Notes: generated by a model from the letters alone, not told the origin. DNA of 64,000 bases from Bordetella parapertussis (GCA_943331005.2 CALQJX020000001.1:186001-250000); one strand, 5' to 3'; shown: positions 44,874-54,641, numbered from the stretch's first letter. Translations and numbers: made by a program.

Positions 44874-46583
44874 CTAATCACATCTCTTTATATCCACTAC
44901 CCTCACCTGCAGGCGGGTGTTGCCGTTATATTCGTTCTCTTCTATGTTGTAGAGCATATCGAATGGACCGCTTTTCACAATTTCTATCTTCTCACCCAGC
45001 CCGAAACCGATACCATCTACTATGGCTCCGTTGCGCTGGTGCGCTACTATGCGCAGGTGCTGCTCCTTCACCATAGATGAAGAACCCTGATAGTCATACA
45101 TGCGGCGGGTAAGGAATACAGGCTTCATATTGGCAGGGCCAAATGGCTCAAACTGCCTGATGATGTTGAAGAAGCTGGGTTTCACCAGTGTCAGTGGTAT
45201 CTCGGCATCTATCTCTATTTCCGGCACCTGCTGTTCTGCTGTTATGGTTGCAGACACTATCGTTTCAAACTTGTCTATGAATTCCCCCACCCTTGTTTCG
45301 TCAAGGGTCATACCTGCAGCAAAGAAGTGGCCGCCATAGTTTTCCAGTATATCGCGACACTCGTGTATGGCCTCGTAAATATTAAAACCCGCTACCGATC
45401 TTGCCGATCCCGTAGCCTTGCCGTTGGCCGATGTGAGCACTATGGTAGGACGGTAGTAATGGTCTATGAGCCTCGATGCTACTATACCCACCACACCCTT
45501 GTGCCAGTGCGACCGGAACAACACCGTAGATTTCTTCAGCCTTTCGTCCTTGTGGTCGTTTAGTATGCCCAGCGCCTCTTCGGTTATGCTTTTGTCTATC
45601 TCCTTCCTGTCGTCATTGTCAGAGTGCAGCGCGGCAGCCAGAGCCGGGATCTTCTCGGGATCTGTTTCTATAAAGAACTCTACCGCTTTTTTGGCATCGT
45701 CCATCCGGCCTGCTGCATTTACGCGCGGCCCTATCACAAATACCAGATCAGATATAGAGAGCGACTTCTGCACACCGCCCAGCTCCTTCAGCGTGGCTAT
45801 GGCCAGGCATGGCGACTCGTTGATCTGCTTCACCCCATAGTGGGCCAGTATTCTGTTCTCTCCGTCTATAGGCACTATATCGGCAGCAATACTTGTGGCC
45901 ACCAGATCCAGGTACTTATATACGTTTTCCATGGGCTGCTTCCAGTGTTTGGCAAGCGCCGATACCAGCTTGAAACCGATACCGCAACCGCTCAGCTCCT
46001 TAAACGGATACGTACAGTCTTTCTGCTTGGGATTCAGTATGGCATATGCCGGCGGCAGTACCGAATCCGGAAGGTGGTGATCGCAAACGATAACATCTAT
46101 ACCCAGCGAGTGAGCATAGGTGATCATTTCCATAGACTTGATACCGCAGTCCAGCGTTATCATCAGCGTATAGCCATTGCGGTGCGCATGTTCTATACCC
46201 TGCTTTGATATGCCGTAGCCCTCGCGATACCTGTGCGGTATGTAGTAAGAAAGTTCTCCTTCGTAATTACTTTTCAGAAAGCTATATACCAGCGATACGG
46301 CCGTGGTACCATCCACATCATAGTCGCCATATACCAGTATACGTTCATGCCATTCTATGGCTTCACTTATACGCTCCACTGCCTTCTTCATTCCCTTCAT
46401 CAGAAAGGGGTCGTGCAGGTGCGTCAGCTCCGGTCTGAAGAACAGCCGGGCACTTTCATAATCTTTGATGCCACGCACAGCCAGCAGCCTGCACAGTGCG
46501 GGTTGCACCTGCAGGGCATTATACAGTCCGTTCACTACGGTCTCATCGGCCGGCTTTATGGTCCATCTCTTATCCGGCTTCAT
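44874..46583 (-). CDS. recJ: Single-stranded-DNA-specific exonuclease RecJ
   Basis: 569 residues; 5'-3' exonuclease for recombination and repair. DHH motifs: YGDYDVDGTTAVSL, LDCGIKS, VCDHHLPDS, and in the DHHA1 domain YGGHFFAAGMTL. The OB-type C-terminal domain ends LQVRVVDIKRCD. The ATG at 46583 is used; a TTG lies six bases upstream. Its first 14 bases overlap the end of kmo, so the two are probably translated from one mRNA. Confidence 0.95.
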   Translation of the reverse strand: MKPDKRWTIKPADETVVNGLYNALQVQPALCRLLAVRGIKDYESARLFFRPELTHLHDPFLMKGMKKAVERISEAIEWHERILVYGDYDVDGTTAVSLVYSFLKSNYEGELSYYIPHRYREGYGISKQGIEHAHRNGYTLMITLDCGIKSMEMITYAHSLGIDVIVCDHHLPDSVLPPAYAILNPKQKDCTYPFKELSGCGIGFKLVSALAKHWKQPMENVYKYLDLVATSIAADIVPIDGENRILAHYGVKQINESPCLAIATLKELGGVQKSLSISDLVFVIGPRVNAAGRMDDAKKAVEFFIETDPEKIPALAAALHSDNDDRKEIDKSITEEALGILNDHKDERLKKSTVLFRSHWHKGVVGIVASRLIDHYYRPTIVLTSANGKATGSARSVAGFNIYEAIHECRDILENYGGHFFAAGMTLDETRVGEFIDKFETIVSATITAEQQVPEIEIDAEIPLTLVKPSFFNIIRQFEPFGPANMKPVFLTRRMYDYQGSSSMVKEQHLRIVAHQRNGAIVDGIGFGLGEKIEIVKSGPFDMLYNIEENEYNGNTRLQVRVVDIKRCD

Positions 46584-47949
46584 TCCCAAAATCCAGTTGT
46601 TGCACCTCCCCGTGATATGCCGTTATCCATTGTTCCAGCATCGCGCAGAAACCCTCGTTCTCAATATTCACAAAATAATCGCCCTGCTTCATTATCTGCT
46701 CCATCAGCCTGTCTTGTGCCTGTATGCACTGTATGGCAGTATTGTAGGGTATGTGGCTGAAAGACACCATCTCATATACCGGTATAAAACGGTCCGGAAA
46801 GCGCTTGCCCATATCTTTTTCTATTTTCTTACGCTCCAGGAACATCGGGTCGGCTACCTTATCCCTCATCTCTGTGAAGTTGGCCAGCGCCAGTGCCGCT
46901 ACTGCGTCTCCGTTTGGTTTCCTTTTGCGTCCGTATTCTTTCAGTATCGTTGCCCAGTCTTCGCCATGCTCATCCAGCAGCGAGGCCAGCACCGTACAGT
47001 CTTCAAAGCCTGCATTCATACCCTGACCATAGAACGGTACAATGGCATGTGCCGCATCGCCTATTATCGCGCTCTTGTCTTTGTAATGCCACGGGAATAT
47101 ATGCGTGGTTATGAGCGATGAGGTAGGATTGGTGAAGAAGTCTTCTATCAGTCCCGGCATCAGTGGCTTCGCATCTGCAAACTGTGTATCAAACAAATGA
47201 TGCACATCTGCTTCTGTCTTCAGTTTATCGAACGCCACTTCTCCTTCAAACGGCATGAACATGGTACAGGTGAAAGTGCCATCCGTATTGGGCAGCGCTA
47301 TCATCATATACTTGCCACGCGGCCATATGTGCAGCGCTGTCTTTTCCATTACCCACTCACCATTATCACCCGGCAGTATGGCCAGTTCCTTGTAGCCATA
47401 TTCCAGATAGCTCTGCGAGCTGCTCACCCTGTCCATGTGCGAGTAGCTGCCGCGCAGTGCAGAGAAGGCGCCATCAGCGCCAAACAGCAGATCGGCATGT
47501 ACGGTCTTCTCTTCGCCGTTATATTCAAAACGCAATGTGTTATTAGGCACATCCACGTGTTTGCATTTATGTTCAAAATGGATCTTTACACCATGGCTTT
47601 CGGCAAGGGTCATCAGTTTCCTGTTCAGCTCACCACGGCTCACCGAATAGATAGCATCATTGTTCTTGCTATAGGGCTGAAATGCGGTCTGCCCGTCGGA
47701 CTGATGCAGATACCTGCCATACATTGGTATGGCCAGCGGTTCCATCTCTGCTCTCAGTCCGGCAAGGTCCAGGGCTTTCCAGCCTCGGGCACTCATAGCC
47801 AGATTGATCGAACGGCCTGCCGACATAGCTGCTTTGCGCATATCCGGGCGGCGTTCATATACAGATACTTCATACCCCTTTTTCCTCAGGATGATCGATA
47901 GCAGGGAGCCTACCAGCCCTGCGCCTAGAATAGTAACGTTGCGTGACAT
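46570..47949 (-). CDS. kmo: Kynurenine 3-monooxygenase
   Basis: 459-residue FAD enzyme hydroxylating kynurenine with NADPH and O2. The N-terminal VTILGAGLVGSLLSIIL dinucleotide site, SAGRSINLAMSARG (typical of KMO), YERRPDMRK, and the FAD loop IGDAAHAIVPFYGQGMNAGFEDC are all present. The frame is open to 48072 but the ATG at 47949 places the Rossmann strand at the start. It would feed 3-hydroxyanthranilate and quinolinate to nadC if kynA, kynU and haoA exist elsewhere. Confidence 0.94.
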   Translation of the reverse strand: MSRNVTILGAGLVGSLLSIILRKKGYEVSVYERRPDMRKAAMSAGRSINLAMSARGWKALDLAGLRAEMEPLAIPMYGRYLHQSDGQTAFQPYSKNNDAIYSVSRGELNRKLMTLAESHGVKIHFEHKCKHVDVPNNTLRFEYNGEEKTVHADLLFGADGAFSALRGSYSHMDRVSSSQSYLEYGYKELAILPGDNGEWVMEKTALHIWPRGKYMMIALPNTDGTFTCTMFMPFEGEVAFDKLKTEADVHHLFDTQFADAKPLMPGLIEDFFTNPTSSLITTHIFPWHYKDKSAIIGDAAHAIVPFYGQGMNAGFEDCTVLASLLDEHGEDWATILKEYGRKRKPNGDAVAALALANFTEMRDKVADPMFLERKKIEKDMGKRFPDRFIPVYEMVSFSHIPYNTAIQCIQAQDRLMEQIMKQGDYFVNIENEGFCAMLEQWITAYHGEVQQLDFGNEAG

Positions 47950-48084
47950 ATTATTAATGGGTAAAAATATAAAAAAAACAGGGGCTGTGGCGCAAAAGAC
48001 GGAATATGCGGTATATATCTCCTGTCTATATACAGGCAATGTACACAATGCTGCGCAATATGCCGCATACATTACCCCAACAAC

Positions 48085-48987
48085 TCATTTCACATAGCTA
48101 TACGTGCAGTAGATCATGGGGTTCAGAAAGTAGCCTCCCATTCTGGCTGCAGCCGCATCATCATAGTAGATCCACTCTTTTGCAAATGGTTTGCGGCTAT
48201 AGGTCTTAGACGGCTTGCCATAACTGCTCGTCAGTCCGGGCACTTGTCCGTTATAGCCGGTCACATCGGGGTGTTTCTCTGTTGCCAGCAGCTGTGCCGT
48301 ATTGCCAAATCCTGCTATCCACTCTACCGATACGAATAGCCCTTTGTTCACAGGTATGCGCAGTGCAGCCACGTCGGCACGCACCCAGCTGTTGCCCTTT
48401 GTTGCCTGCACCACCACACTGCTATCGGTAAGTTCTCTTCCCGGCAGCGTATCCCACTCATACACATGTATCCTGAATTTCGTTTTCCAGTCGCCCTCGT
48501 CGGTTATGTAAACAAACACCTCTTTCAGCACACCATCATGTGTGGTATCTGCCGGCAGCAATATCGCTGTCTCAGATCCGTAGTAGCGGTAGCAGTGTCC
48601 GTCGGGGTGCAGTTGTTTTCTGCTTTTGCCCAGCGTACCTGTTGCCGTCTTTCCTTTGCGGCCGGTTATAGCCACTTCTCTCAGCGAGGTGGTCTGGCTG
48701 CGCAGCTCCACAATTATAGAGTCTGCAGGCAGGGTAGTTACCGCCAGTTCTTTCTTTTCATAACCCAGACAAAAGAAGAGCAAGGTCTGCATCTCTGCCA
48801 CATTGCCGGTAAAGTAGAATACACCATTTTCATCGCAATACACCCCCTGGTTGCGGTCTTTTATTTCTACCACCGCAAACGGTATCCCGTTGCGGTTCTT
48901 GTCCACAACACGGCCCGCAAAAACCCTGCTCTGCGCCTGTGCGGCAACACTTACCAGCAACGTTATGAATAGAATAAATAACCTCAT
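48085..48987 (-). CDS. Secreted carboxypeptidase-regulatory-domain protein
   Basis: 300 residues, signal peptide ending AAQAQ. Residues 20-95 form a CarboxypepD_reg-like beta sandwich (FAGRVVDKNRNGIPFAVVEIKD, GVYCDENGVFYFTG). The rest is beta-rich, with no TonB-receptor plug or barrel, so it is a short stand-alone relative of the SusC N-terminal domain. Function unknown; probably envelope. Follows the TPR gene by 44 bases on the same strand. Confidence 0.8.
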   Translation of the reverse strand: MRLFILFITLLVSVAAQAQSRVFAGRVVDKNRNGIPFAVVEIKDRNQGVYCDENGVFYFTGNVAEMQTLLFFCLGYEKKELAVTTLPADSIIVELRSQTTSLREVAITGRKGKTATGTLGKSRKQLHPDGHCYRYYGSETAILLPADTTHDGVLKEVFVYITDEGDWKTKFRIHVYEWDTLPGRELTDSSVVVQATKGNSWVRADVAALRIPVNKGLFVSVEWIAGFGNTAQLLATEKHPDVTGYNGQVPGLTSSYGKPSKTYSRKPFAKEWIYYDDAAAARMGGYFLNPMIYCTYSYVK

Positions 48988-49031
48988 GTTTTTCTGAAAT
49001 GGGATAATGTGCCTGACGGCGGATAGTGGTA

Positions 49032-50858
49032 TTACAATATACCCTGCACCTTCATATCGCTCAGTCGCTGGCGGGCGGCCTGCACATAAGTACTGCCCGG
49101 ATAGTCTATTACCAGTTGTTCGTACAGTTTCTTGGCTTCCTGCGGCTGATGCAGTTCTTCGTCATAGATCTCTGCCATCTTATAAACCGCATCGTCGCCC
49201 AGCACATCCTTACCATATTTCTCTGCTACCTCTTTCAGGTAAGTGAGCGCCTTTGTAAAGTCGCGGTGTTTTATCGCCAGCCGTGCATGCATCATCACTA
49301 TATCATCTGCCAGCGGATGCTTGGGCGCTGCGGTCACTATGCTGTCTATGAGCTGCTCTGCTTCCTTGTCTTTGTTCTGAAACATCAGCAGACCTGCGGT
49401 AGCAAAGCGTTGCAGCGGAGCAGTATTGCTGTCTTCTACGTTTTCGGTTATCAGTACAGACAGGTCTATTGCGTCATTGGATATCAGGTTCGAGGTGCCC
49501 GACTTCAGTATGCCCAACAGCTTCTGTGCCAGATCAAAGTCACCCCTGTAAAAGGCAAGGCGCGCATTCCTGAAACGCGCATCCTCTGCCGTCACATCCT
49601 GTTTGTATTCTTTCTCTACCTGGCTATAGGTCAGCGAGGCATCCCACACCTTACCTGTCAGCAGGTAGTAGTCGCCCAGCTGCAGCTTGAAGAGACCCAT
49701 CATATTTCTGCGGGTATCGGGCTCGGCTACAGACCGCTGCAGCACCTCTATGGCTTTTTTTACATTGTTGTCATACAGCGCCAGCAGCTCGGCATAGTCT
49801 GCTGCTGTCTTTTGCGTATAGTGTTTCGGAAACTCCACCAGGAAACTATCGTAGAGCGCGGCCAGTGCCGTTACATCTTCCGGTTTGCGGTTGTTATCCA
49901 GCTCCAGTCTATTGAGGGCTGCGGACATTTTTTCGCTTCTTGCCAGTATGTAGTAGGGTACATCCCTGCCTTTTGCTATAATATCATCAAATGCTTTTGC
50001 GCCGGTTTCAAACTGGCGGGCGGCTACAGCAGTGCGGGCAAAATCCATCACACGCCTCCCGCCTTCCTGGTTGCGTTCGTCTATGGCCTCTATCTGCATC
50101 AGGGCTCCGTCCCAGTCGTCTTTTTGTGTATATACCCAGGTCAGTATCTCGGCATAGTAACTGTTGGCCGGCTCCAGATTTATCTTTTTCACCAGCGCCT
50201 TCTGCACCAATTGCAACTTCTTCTGGTCGGCGCCCAGCATCTCCAGCAGCATTTCCTTGGCCTGGTCTGCGGTCATGAACACACTGGGGCCTCCACGCAG
50301 CAGCGCATCCAGTGCTTTTTCCATATTGCCGGTCTTGTTATACAGCAGCGCCAAGGGCCTGCCATACATCGGCGGATTGCCCAGCAGCTGCAAGGCCCGC
50401 TCATAGGTAAGTATGGCATAGTCATCGCGGCCGGCATCTGTAAATGTCTTGGCTATGTTCGAGGTAAATATATCGTCGCCATTCAGCATACCCAGTACAC
50501 TGTCATACTGCACCTTTGCTTTGTCGGGCTTACCCACCTTGTCATATACCTGGCCCAGCTCCATGTTTATCTCCGGGCTGCGCATATTCTTCGGGTAAAG
50601 AGATGCTTTCTTTTCCACCAGCTTTTCGGCCTGCTTGCTTTTGCCGGCCAGCAACAGTGTATTCAGGTAGTCGGCATAGACCGAATCGGGAGCGGTCTTA
50701 TATATTTCGGCAAAGATGCCTATAGCCTCATCATATTTCTTTTCAGCCGCATATCTGCGGGCTGTGGCAGCATCTGTCTGGGCTGTAGCAGTGCCACCTG
50801 CTGCCAGCAGCAGCAGGCCCACCAATGCTTGTTTCACTATCTTCAGGGTACACGCCAT
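49032..50858 (-). CDS. Exported tetratricopeptide-repeat protein
   Basis: 608 residues with a signal peptide (ALVGLLLLAAGGTATAQ), then helical repeats throughout: AAEKKYDEAIGIFAEIYK, GKPDKAKVQYDSVLG, AILTYERALQLLG, and late DYPGSTYVQAARQRL. TPR proteins of this size serve as scaffolds or assembly factors in the periplasm. A 622-codon frame on the opposite strand lies over it but is a shadow. TACATTTG at 50876-50869 is the -7 box. Confidence 0.85.
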   Translation of the reverse strand: MACTLKIVKQALVGLLLLAAGGTATAQTDAATARRYAAEKKYDEAIGIFAEIYKTAPDSVYADYLNTLLLAGKSKQAEKLVEKKASLYPKNMRSPEINMELGQVYDKVGKPDKAKVQYDSVLGMLNGDDIFTSNIAKTFTDAGRDDYAILTYERALQLLGNPPMYGRPLALLYNKTGNMEKALDALLRGGPSVFMTADQAKEMLLEMLGADQKKLQLVQKALVKKINLEPANSYYAEILTWVYTQKDDWDGALMQIEAIDERNQEGGRRVMDFARTAVAARQFETGAKAFDDIIAKGRDVPYYILARSEKMSAALNRLELDNNRKPEDVTALAALYDSFLVEFPKHYTQKTAADYAELLALYDNNVKKAIEVLQRSVAEPDTRRNMMGLFKLQLGDYYLLTGKVWDASLTYSQVEKEYKQDVTAEDARFRNARLAFYRGDFDLAQKLLGILKSGTSNLISNDAIDLSVLITENVEDSNTAPLQRFATAGLLMFQNKDKEAEQLIDSIVTAAPKHPLADDIVMMHARLAIKHRDFTKALTYLKEVAEKYGKDVLGDDAVYKMAEIYDEELHQPQEAKKLYEQLVIDYPGSTYVQAARQRLSDMKVQGIL

Positions 50859-50868
50859 ACAGTAATCC

Positions 50869-50876
50869 CAAATGTA
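50869..50876 (-). promoter_or_regulatory. -7 element for the TPR gene
   Basis: TACATTTG on the minus strand, ten bases before ATG 50858, giving a leader of only about four bases. Confidence 0.5.
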
Positions 50877-50956
50877 GGATTTATTATCATTTAAGGTTCT
50901 TATAGAAATTATAATTGTATCTGCTTTCTTATCTGTTCATGCGGCGAATAACGCGC

Positions 50957-50985
50957 CTAATCACCGCATAATATGCGGTGATTAG
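50957..50985. repeat. Perfect 29-base palindrome
   Basis: CTAATCACCGCATA (50957-50970) is the exact inverse of TATGCGGTGATTAG (50972-50985). No T-run follows on either strand, so an operator or structured RNA end is as likely as a terminator for the gene ending at 50999. Confidence 0.55.
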
Positions 50986-50998
50986 CAAAATGAGCCAT

Positions 50999-51493
50999 TC
51001 ATTTCGCCTTCAGCACAAAATGCTGCTTCACTTTAAACTGGGTTCTGGAAAAGATGAGCCCTATACCATACATATCTATGCTCATCATCACCCCGGGATA
51101 GGCACAAATGGTCTGCCACTGTTGGGTGGCTGCAGCATTCCGGTGAATACCGGGCACCACTAACATCCCGTTTTCCTGCAACAGTGGCCATAGCTGTAGT
51201 AGCGGCACCGCCGGGCTGCAGGGTAGCGCCGGGAGCACCAGCACATCGTAGCGACCGGTGGTGCCATCCGCGGGCAACTGCAGCATAGTGCTGTAGCCAT
51301 AAAAAGAGGCTATCCTTTGCAACAGGGGGGCATATGGGGTTCCGGGCAGTGGGTCTATGACCGCAGGCGGCAATGAAGGCCTGCCCTGTATCACATCTTC
51401 CACCAATGCATATACAAACGGCGAATGGGTGCCATGGCGGCCCATGGCATGCCACTTATATTTCAGGTATTCGGTAAAAGGATGCAGGTTCAT
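50999..51493 (-). CDS. Shortened relative of class I methyltransferases
   Basis: 164 residues. The N-terminus YLKYKWHAMGRHGTHSPFVYAL and the C-terminus MMSIDMYGIGLIFSRTQFKVKQHF match both ends of a Bacteroidota family of about 240-residue class I methyltransferases, but the glycine-rich SAM-binding loop and part of the Rossmann core are missing. Either a decayed enzyme or a protein reused for binding. It follows folA by 19 bases on the same strand. Its frame is intact with no internal stop. Confidence 0.7.
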   Translation of the reverse strand: MNLHPFTEYLKYKWHAMGRHGTHSPFVYALVEDVIQGRPSLPPAVIDPLPGTPYAPLLQRIASFYGYSTMLQLPADGTTGRYDVLVLPALPCSPAVPLLQLWPLLQENGMLVVPGIHRNAAATQQWQTICAYPGVMMSIDMYGIGLIFSRTQFKVKQHFVLKAK

Positions 51494-51512
51494 GAAGCGG
51501 AATAGCCGTGGT

Positions 51513-52016
51513 TTAGATCTCTACACGCTCATACGTCTCAAACGTATAGTCGAATTGATGCTTCTCATCTGCAAGGTGCTGTTCCTGCACTTTCAGCGTC
51601 CAGTGGGTATGGTCTATAGCGGGGAAGAACGTATCTGCGCCGGCTATCTTAGCATGTACCCTGGTTATGTACATGCGGTCCACCATTCCGGCCGCCTGCC
51701 TGAATATTTCACCACCACCCAGCACCATGGCCTCTTCAGCGCCCTGTGCTTCGGCATATTTCACCGCTTCTTCCAGCGTGTGCAGCAGCACCACGCCCTC
51801 AGGCAGTTCGGGCTTGCTGCCACGGGTCAGCACTATGTTCAGCCTGCCCGGCAAAGGCTTGCCCAGCGATTCGTAGGTCTTTCTGCCCATGATCACCGGC
51901 TTGCCCAGCGTCGTTCTTTTGAAGAATTTCAGATCTTCAGGCAGATGCCAGGGCAGGGTGTTGTTCACACCTATGGCGTTGTTCTCGTCGGCGGCTACTA
52001 TCAGTGATAATATCAT
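51513..52016 (-). CDS. folA: Dihydrofolate reductase
   Basis: 167 residues; NADPH-dependent reduction of dihydrofolate. SLIVAADENNAIGVNNTLPWHLPEDLKFFKR, with the usual Pro-Trp and the acidic Asp replaced by Glu in the PEDL helix, then PVIMGRKTYES and VLGGGEIFRQAAGMVDRMYIT. ATG at 52016. TAATTTTG at 52030-52023 is a -7 box six bases upstream. Confidence 0.96.
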   Translation of the reverse strand: MILSLIVAADENNAIGVNNTLPWHLPEDLKFFKRTTLGKPVIMGRKTYESLGKPLPGRLNIVLTRGSKPELPEGVVLLHTLEEAVKYAEAQGAEEAMVLGGGEIFRQAAGMVDRMYITRVHAKIAGADTFFPAIDHTHWTLKVQEQHLADEKHQFDYTFETYERVEI

Positions 52017-52022
52017 TATTCC

Positions 52023-52030
52023 CAAAATTA
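52023..52030 (-). promoter_or_regulatory. -7 element for folA
   Basis: TAATTTTG on the minus strand, six bases before ATG 52016, implying a nearly leaderless mRNA. Confidence 0.5.
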
Positions 52031-52140
52031 CTCAGTAAACACCACAAAATCACATGATACCCATCACCACATATCCGGCCACACATCACAAAACCTGCTG
52101 ACCTATCAGCTGTTTAACCCTAAAACCCTACCTTGCATTT

Positions 52141-54582
52141 ATGTTTGCCGACATCATCCTTCCGCTCAATCTGCCTCAGGTACTTACTTATGGAGTGCCT
52201 ATAGAAATGCAGGACCATCTGCGTGCAGGTATGAGGGTAGAAGTGACCCTGGGCAAAAACAAACAATATGCCAGTATTGTGGAGCGGCTGCACAACGAAA
52301 AGCCGCTTACTTATCAGGTAAAGCCTGTGCGCAACATCATAGATGAAGAACCTGTAGTTACCGAAAAACAACTGCAGTTCTGGCGGTGGATAGCCGGCTA
52401 CTACATGGCATCGCCCGGAGAGGTGATGCAGGCCGCACTACCTGCCCACCTGAAACTGATGGGAGAGACCCGGCTGGAGTGGGTGGGCGACGATGGCATA
52501 ACCTACGAATGGAGCGATGAGACCTACAAGGCAGCAGAATCGCTGCGCCTGCGCAAGGAGATCACCATCAGCGAACTCCGCACACTTACCGGCCCCAATC
52601 ATTTTGCGGCAGCACTCAATGAGCTGCTGGAAAAAGAGGCCATCATCATCAACGATACGCTGGAGACCGCCTACAAGCCGCGCAGAGAAAAGGTAGTGAC
52701 CCTATCTGCACGTTATAATGAGGAACCTGAGCTTATCGCCCTCTTCGATCAGTTATCTAAAGCACCACGGCAGTTGCAGCTGCTCATGGCCTATACCGAG
52801 CAGCGCATGAAGCATGGCGTAGTACGCCAGCAAGACCTGCTCGAGAGGGCTTCGGCCACATCGGCACAGCTAAAGGCAATGGCCGACAAGGGCATTTTCA
52901 TCATATCAGAGCAGCAGGTAGACCGACTGCCCTATACCGGAACCGAAGATGTAAGGGAGATCTCCTTTACTACGGCGCAGCAAACCGCCTATACCGAACT
53001 GGACAAAGGCCTGCAGGAAAAGAAAGTGGCGCTGCTACACGGCGTTACCGGCAGCGGCAAGACCCTGCTCTATATTCAGAAGATCCGGGAATGTCTGGCA
53101 CAGGGCCGGCAGGCCATTCTGCTGCTACCCGAAATTGGGCTCACCACGCAGCTGGTAAGCAGGCTCAATGCCTACTTTGGCGAGGAGCTGGGTGTGTACC
53201 ATTCTCACTTCAGCAACAACGAGCGGGTAGAGATCTGGGAAAAGGTACGCAAGGGCACCTACAAGGTAGTGGCTGGGCCGCGCTCTGCACTATGGCTGCC
53301 TTATTCCGATGTGGGCCTCATCATAGCAGATGAGGAGCACGACAGCTCTTACAAACAGAAAGATCCCGCACCCCGCTTTCATGCGCGCGATGCGGCTATA
53401 TATATGGCAGCTATGTACGATGCCCGGGTGATACTGGGATCTGCAACCCCATCTGTAGAAACACTCTATAATGTGCAGCAGGGCAAGTATGCCTATGCGG
53501 CACTGAAAGACCGCTACATGGGGGTGAAGATGCCGGAGATAACCATTATCGATGCCCGCTCGCTGAACAATATCCGCAACAGCGACGCCAAACTGCTTAC
53601 CCCCGAACTGCAACAGGCCATACAGGAAACCCTGCAGGACAAGCGGCAGGCCATCCTCTTCCAGAACAGAAGGGGTTATGCGCCCTTCCAGATGTGTACT
53701 ACCTGCGGCTGGTCGCCCAGGTGCAAGAACTGCGATGTGTCGCTTACTTTTCACAAAAGCACCGACAAACTGCACTGTCACTATTGCGGGTACAAGTCTC
53801 CTGTATTGCTTGCCTGCCCGGCATGTGGCACCAACAGCCTCACCAGCAAAAGCTTCGGTACACAAAAGATCGAAGAAGAAGTGCAGCAGCTGTTTCCGGG
53901 TGCGCGGGTAGCCCGCATGGATGTAGACAGCATGAAGGGGCGGCACAGCATATCAGAGCTGCTCAGCAAGCTGGAGAAACGAAAGGTGGATATTCTCACC
54001 GGCACCCAGATGGTGGTAAAGGGGCTTGACCTCGAAGCAGTGGCACTGGTAGGTATTGTCAGTGCCGATAGCCTGCTCACCTTCCCCGACTTCCGCGTGA
54101 ACGAACGGGCCTTCCAGCTCATGGAGCAGGTAAGTGGCCGTGCCGGTCGTGCCGATGGATTGGGGCGGGTATTTATTCAGGCGTTCAATCTGCAACACCC
54201 CGTACTGCAATGGGTCAAGAACCATGATGTACAGGGTTTCTATCGGTACGAGATCAAGTACCGCGAACATTTTTTCTATCCGCCGTTCAGCCGCATCATC
54301 AGGGTCATATTCCGCCATGCCGATGAAGACCGTGCCATTGCAGCAGCACAGCTCATGGCCGATGCGCTGGCAACCGTTACCGGCATTATGGTACAGGGGC
54401 CTGGGCCTGCAGTAGTGCCCAGGGTACGCAATCAGTATATCAGAGAGATCTGGATTAAATGCCCGCGCGATCAGCGACTCATAGATTCGGTCAAATCTTT
54501 CCTCAAGGCGCAGCGGCTGCACATCGTGGGCCTGCGTGGCAATACCAATGTGCAGGTGGTCTTTGATGTAGACCCCATGTAA
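52141..54582 (+). CDS. priA: Primosomal protein N' (replication restart helicase PriA)
   Basis: 813 residues. N-terminal 3'-DNA-binding domain (DIILPLNLPQVLTYGVP), Walker A GVTGSGKT, DEEH box IADEEHDSSYK, GSATPS, zinc site with four Cys pairs (CTTCGWSPRCKNC, CHYCG, CPACG), and VSGRAGRADGLG motif. Restarts stalled forks, working beside recG and recJ also found here. Confidence 0.97.
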   Translation: MFADIILPLNLPQVLTYGVPIEMQDHLRAGMRVEVTLGKNKQYASIVERLHNEKPLTYQVKPVRNIIDEEPVVTEKQLQFWRWIAGYYMASPGEVMQAALPAHLKLMGETRLEWVGDDGITYEWSDETYKAAESLRLRKEITISELRTLTGPNHFAAALNELLEKEAIIINDTLETAYKPRREKVVTLSARYNEEPELIALFDQLSKAPRQLQLLMAYTEQRMKHGVVRQQDLLERASATSAQLKAMADKGIFIISEQQVDRLPYTGTEDVREISFTTAQQTAYTELDKGLQEKKVALLHGVTGSGKTLLYIQKIRECLAQGRQAILLLPEIGLTTQLVSRLNAYFGEELGVYHSHFSNNERVEIWEKVRKGTYKVVAGPRSALWLPYSDVGLIIADEEHDSSYKQKDPAPRFHARDAAIYMAAMYDARVILGSATPSVETLYNVQQGKYAYAALKDRYMGVKMPEITIIDARSLNNIRNSDAKLLTPELQQAIQETLQDKRQAILFQNRRGYAPFQMCTTCGWSPRCKNCDVSLTFHKSTDKLHCHYCGYKSPVLLACPACGTNSLTSKSFGTQKIEEEVQQLFPGARVARMDVDSMKGRHSISELLSKLEKRKVDILTGTQMVVKGLDLEAVALVGIVSADSLLTFPDFRVNERAFQLMEQVSGRAGRADGLGRVFIQAFNLQHPVLQWVKNHDVQGFYRYEIKYREHFFYPPFSRIIRVIFRHADEDRAIAAAQLMADALATVTGIMVQGPGPAVVPRVRNQYIREIWIKCPRDQRLIDSVKSFLKAQRLHIVGLRGNTNVQVVFDVDPM

Positions 54583-54610
54583 AAAAAGAACAGCCGGTAG
54601 TAACCGGCTG
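54583..54610 (-). terminator. Terminator of the small lipoprotein gene
   Basis: CAGCCGGT (54591-54598) and ACCGGCTG (54603-54610) form an 8-base stem, loop of four. On the minus strand the stem is followed by TTCTTTTTTT, so it serves the leftward small gene; priA has no T-run on its side. Confidence 0.8.
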
Positions 54611-54641
54611 CTCGTGTATTCATTAGTTTCTTATTGTTCCT

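Noticed and set aside
48021..48036. Short inverted repeat CCTGT-N6-ACAGG before kmo
   Set aside because: Five-base arms are expected by chance; not listed as an operator.
49026..50894. Long plus-strand frame of 622 codons
   Set aside because: It lies fully opposite the TPR gene, lacks a signal or family motif and is rich in Cys, His, Gln and Tyr, as expected from antisense of a biased gene.
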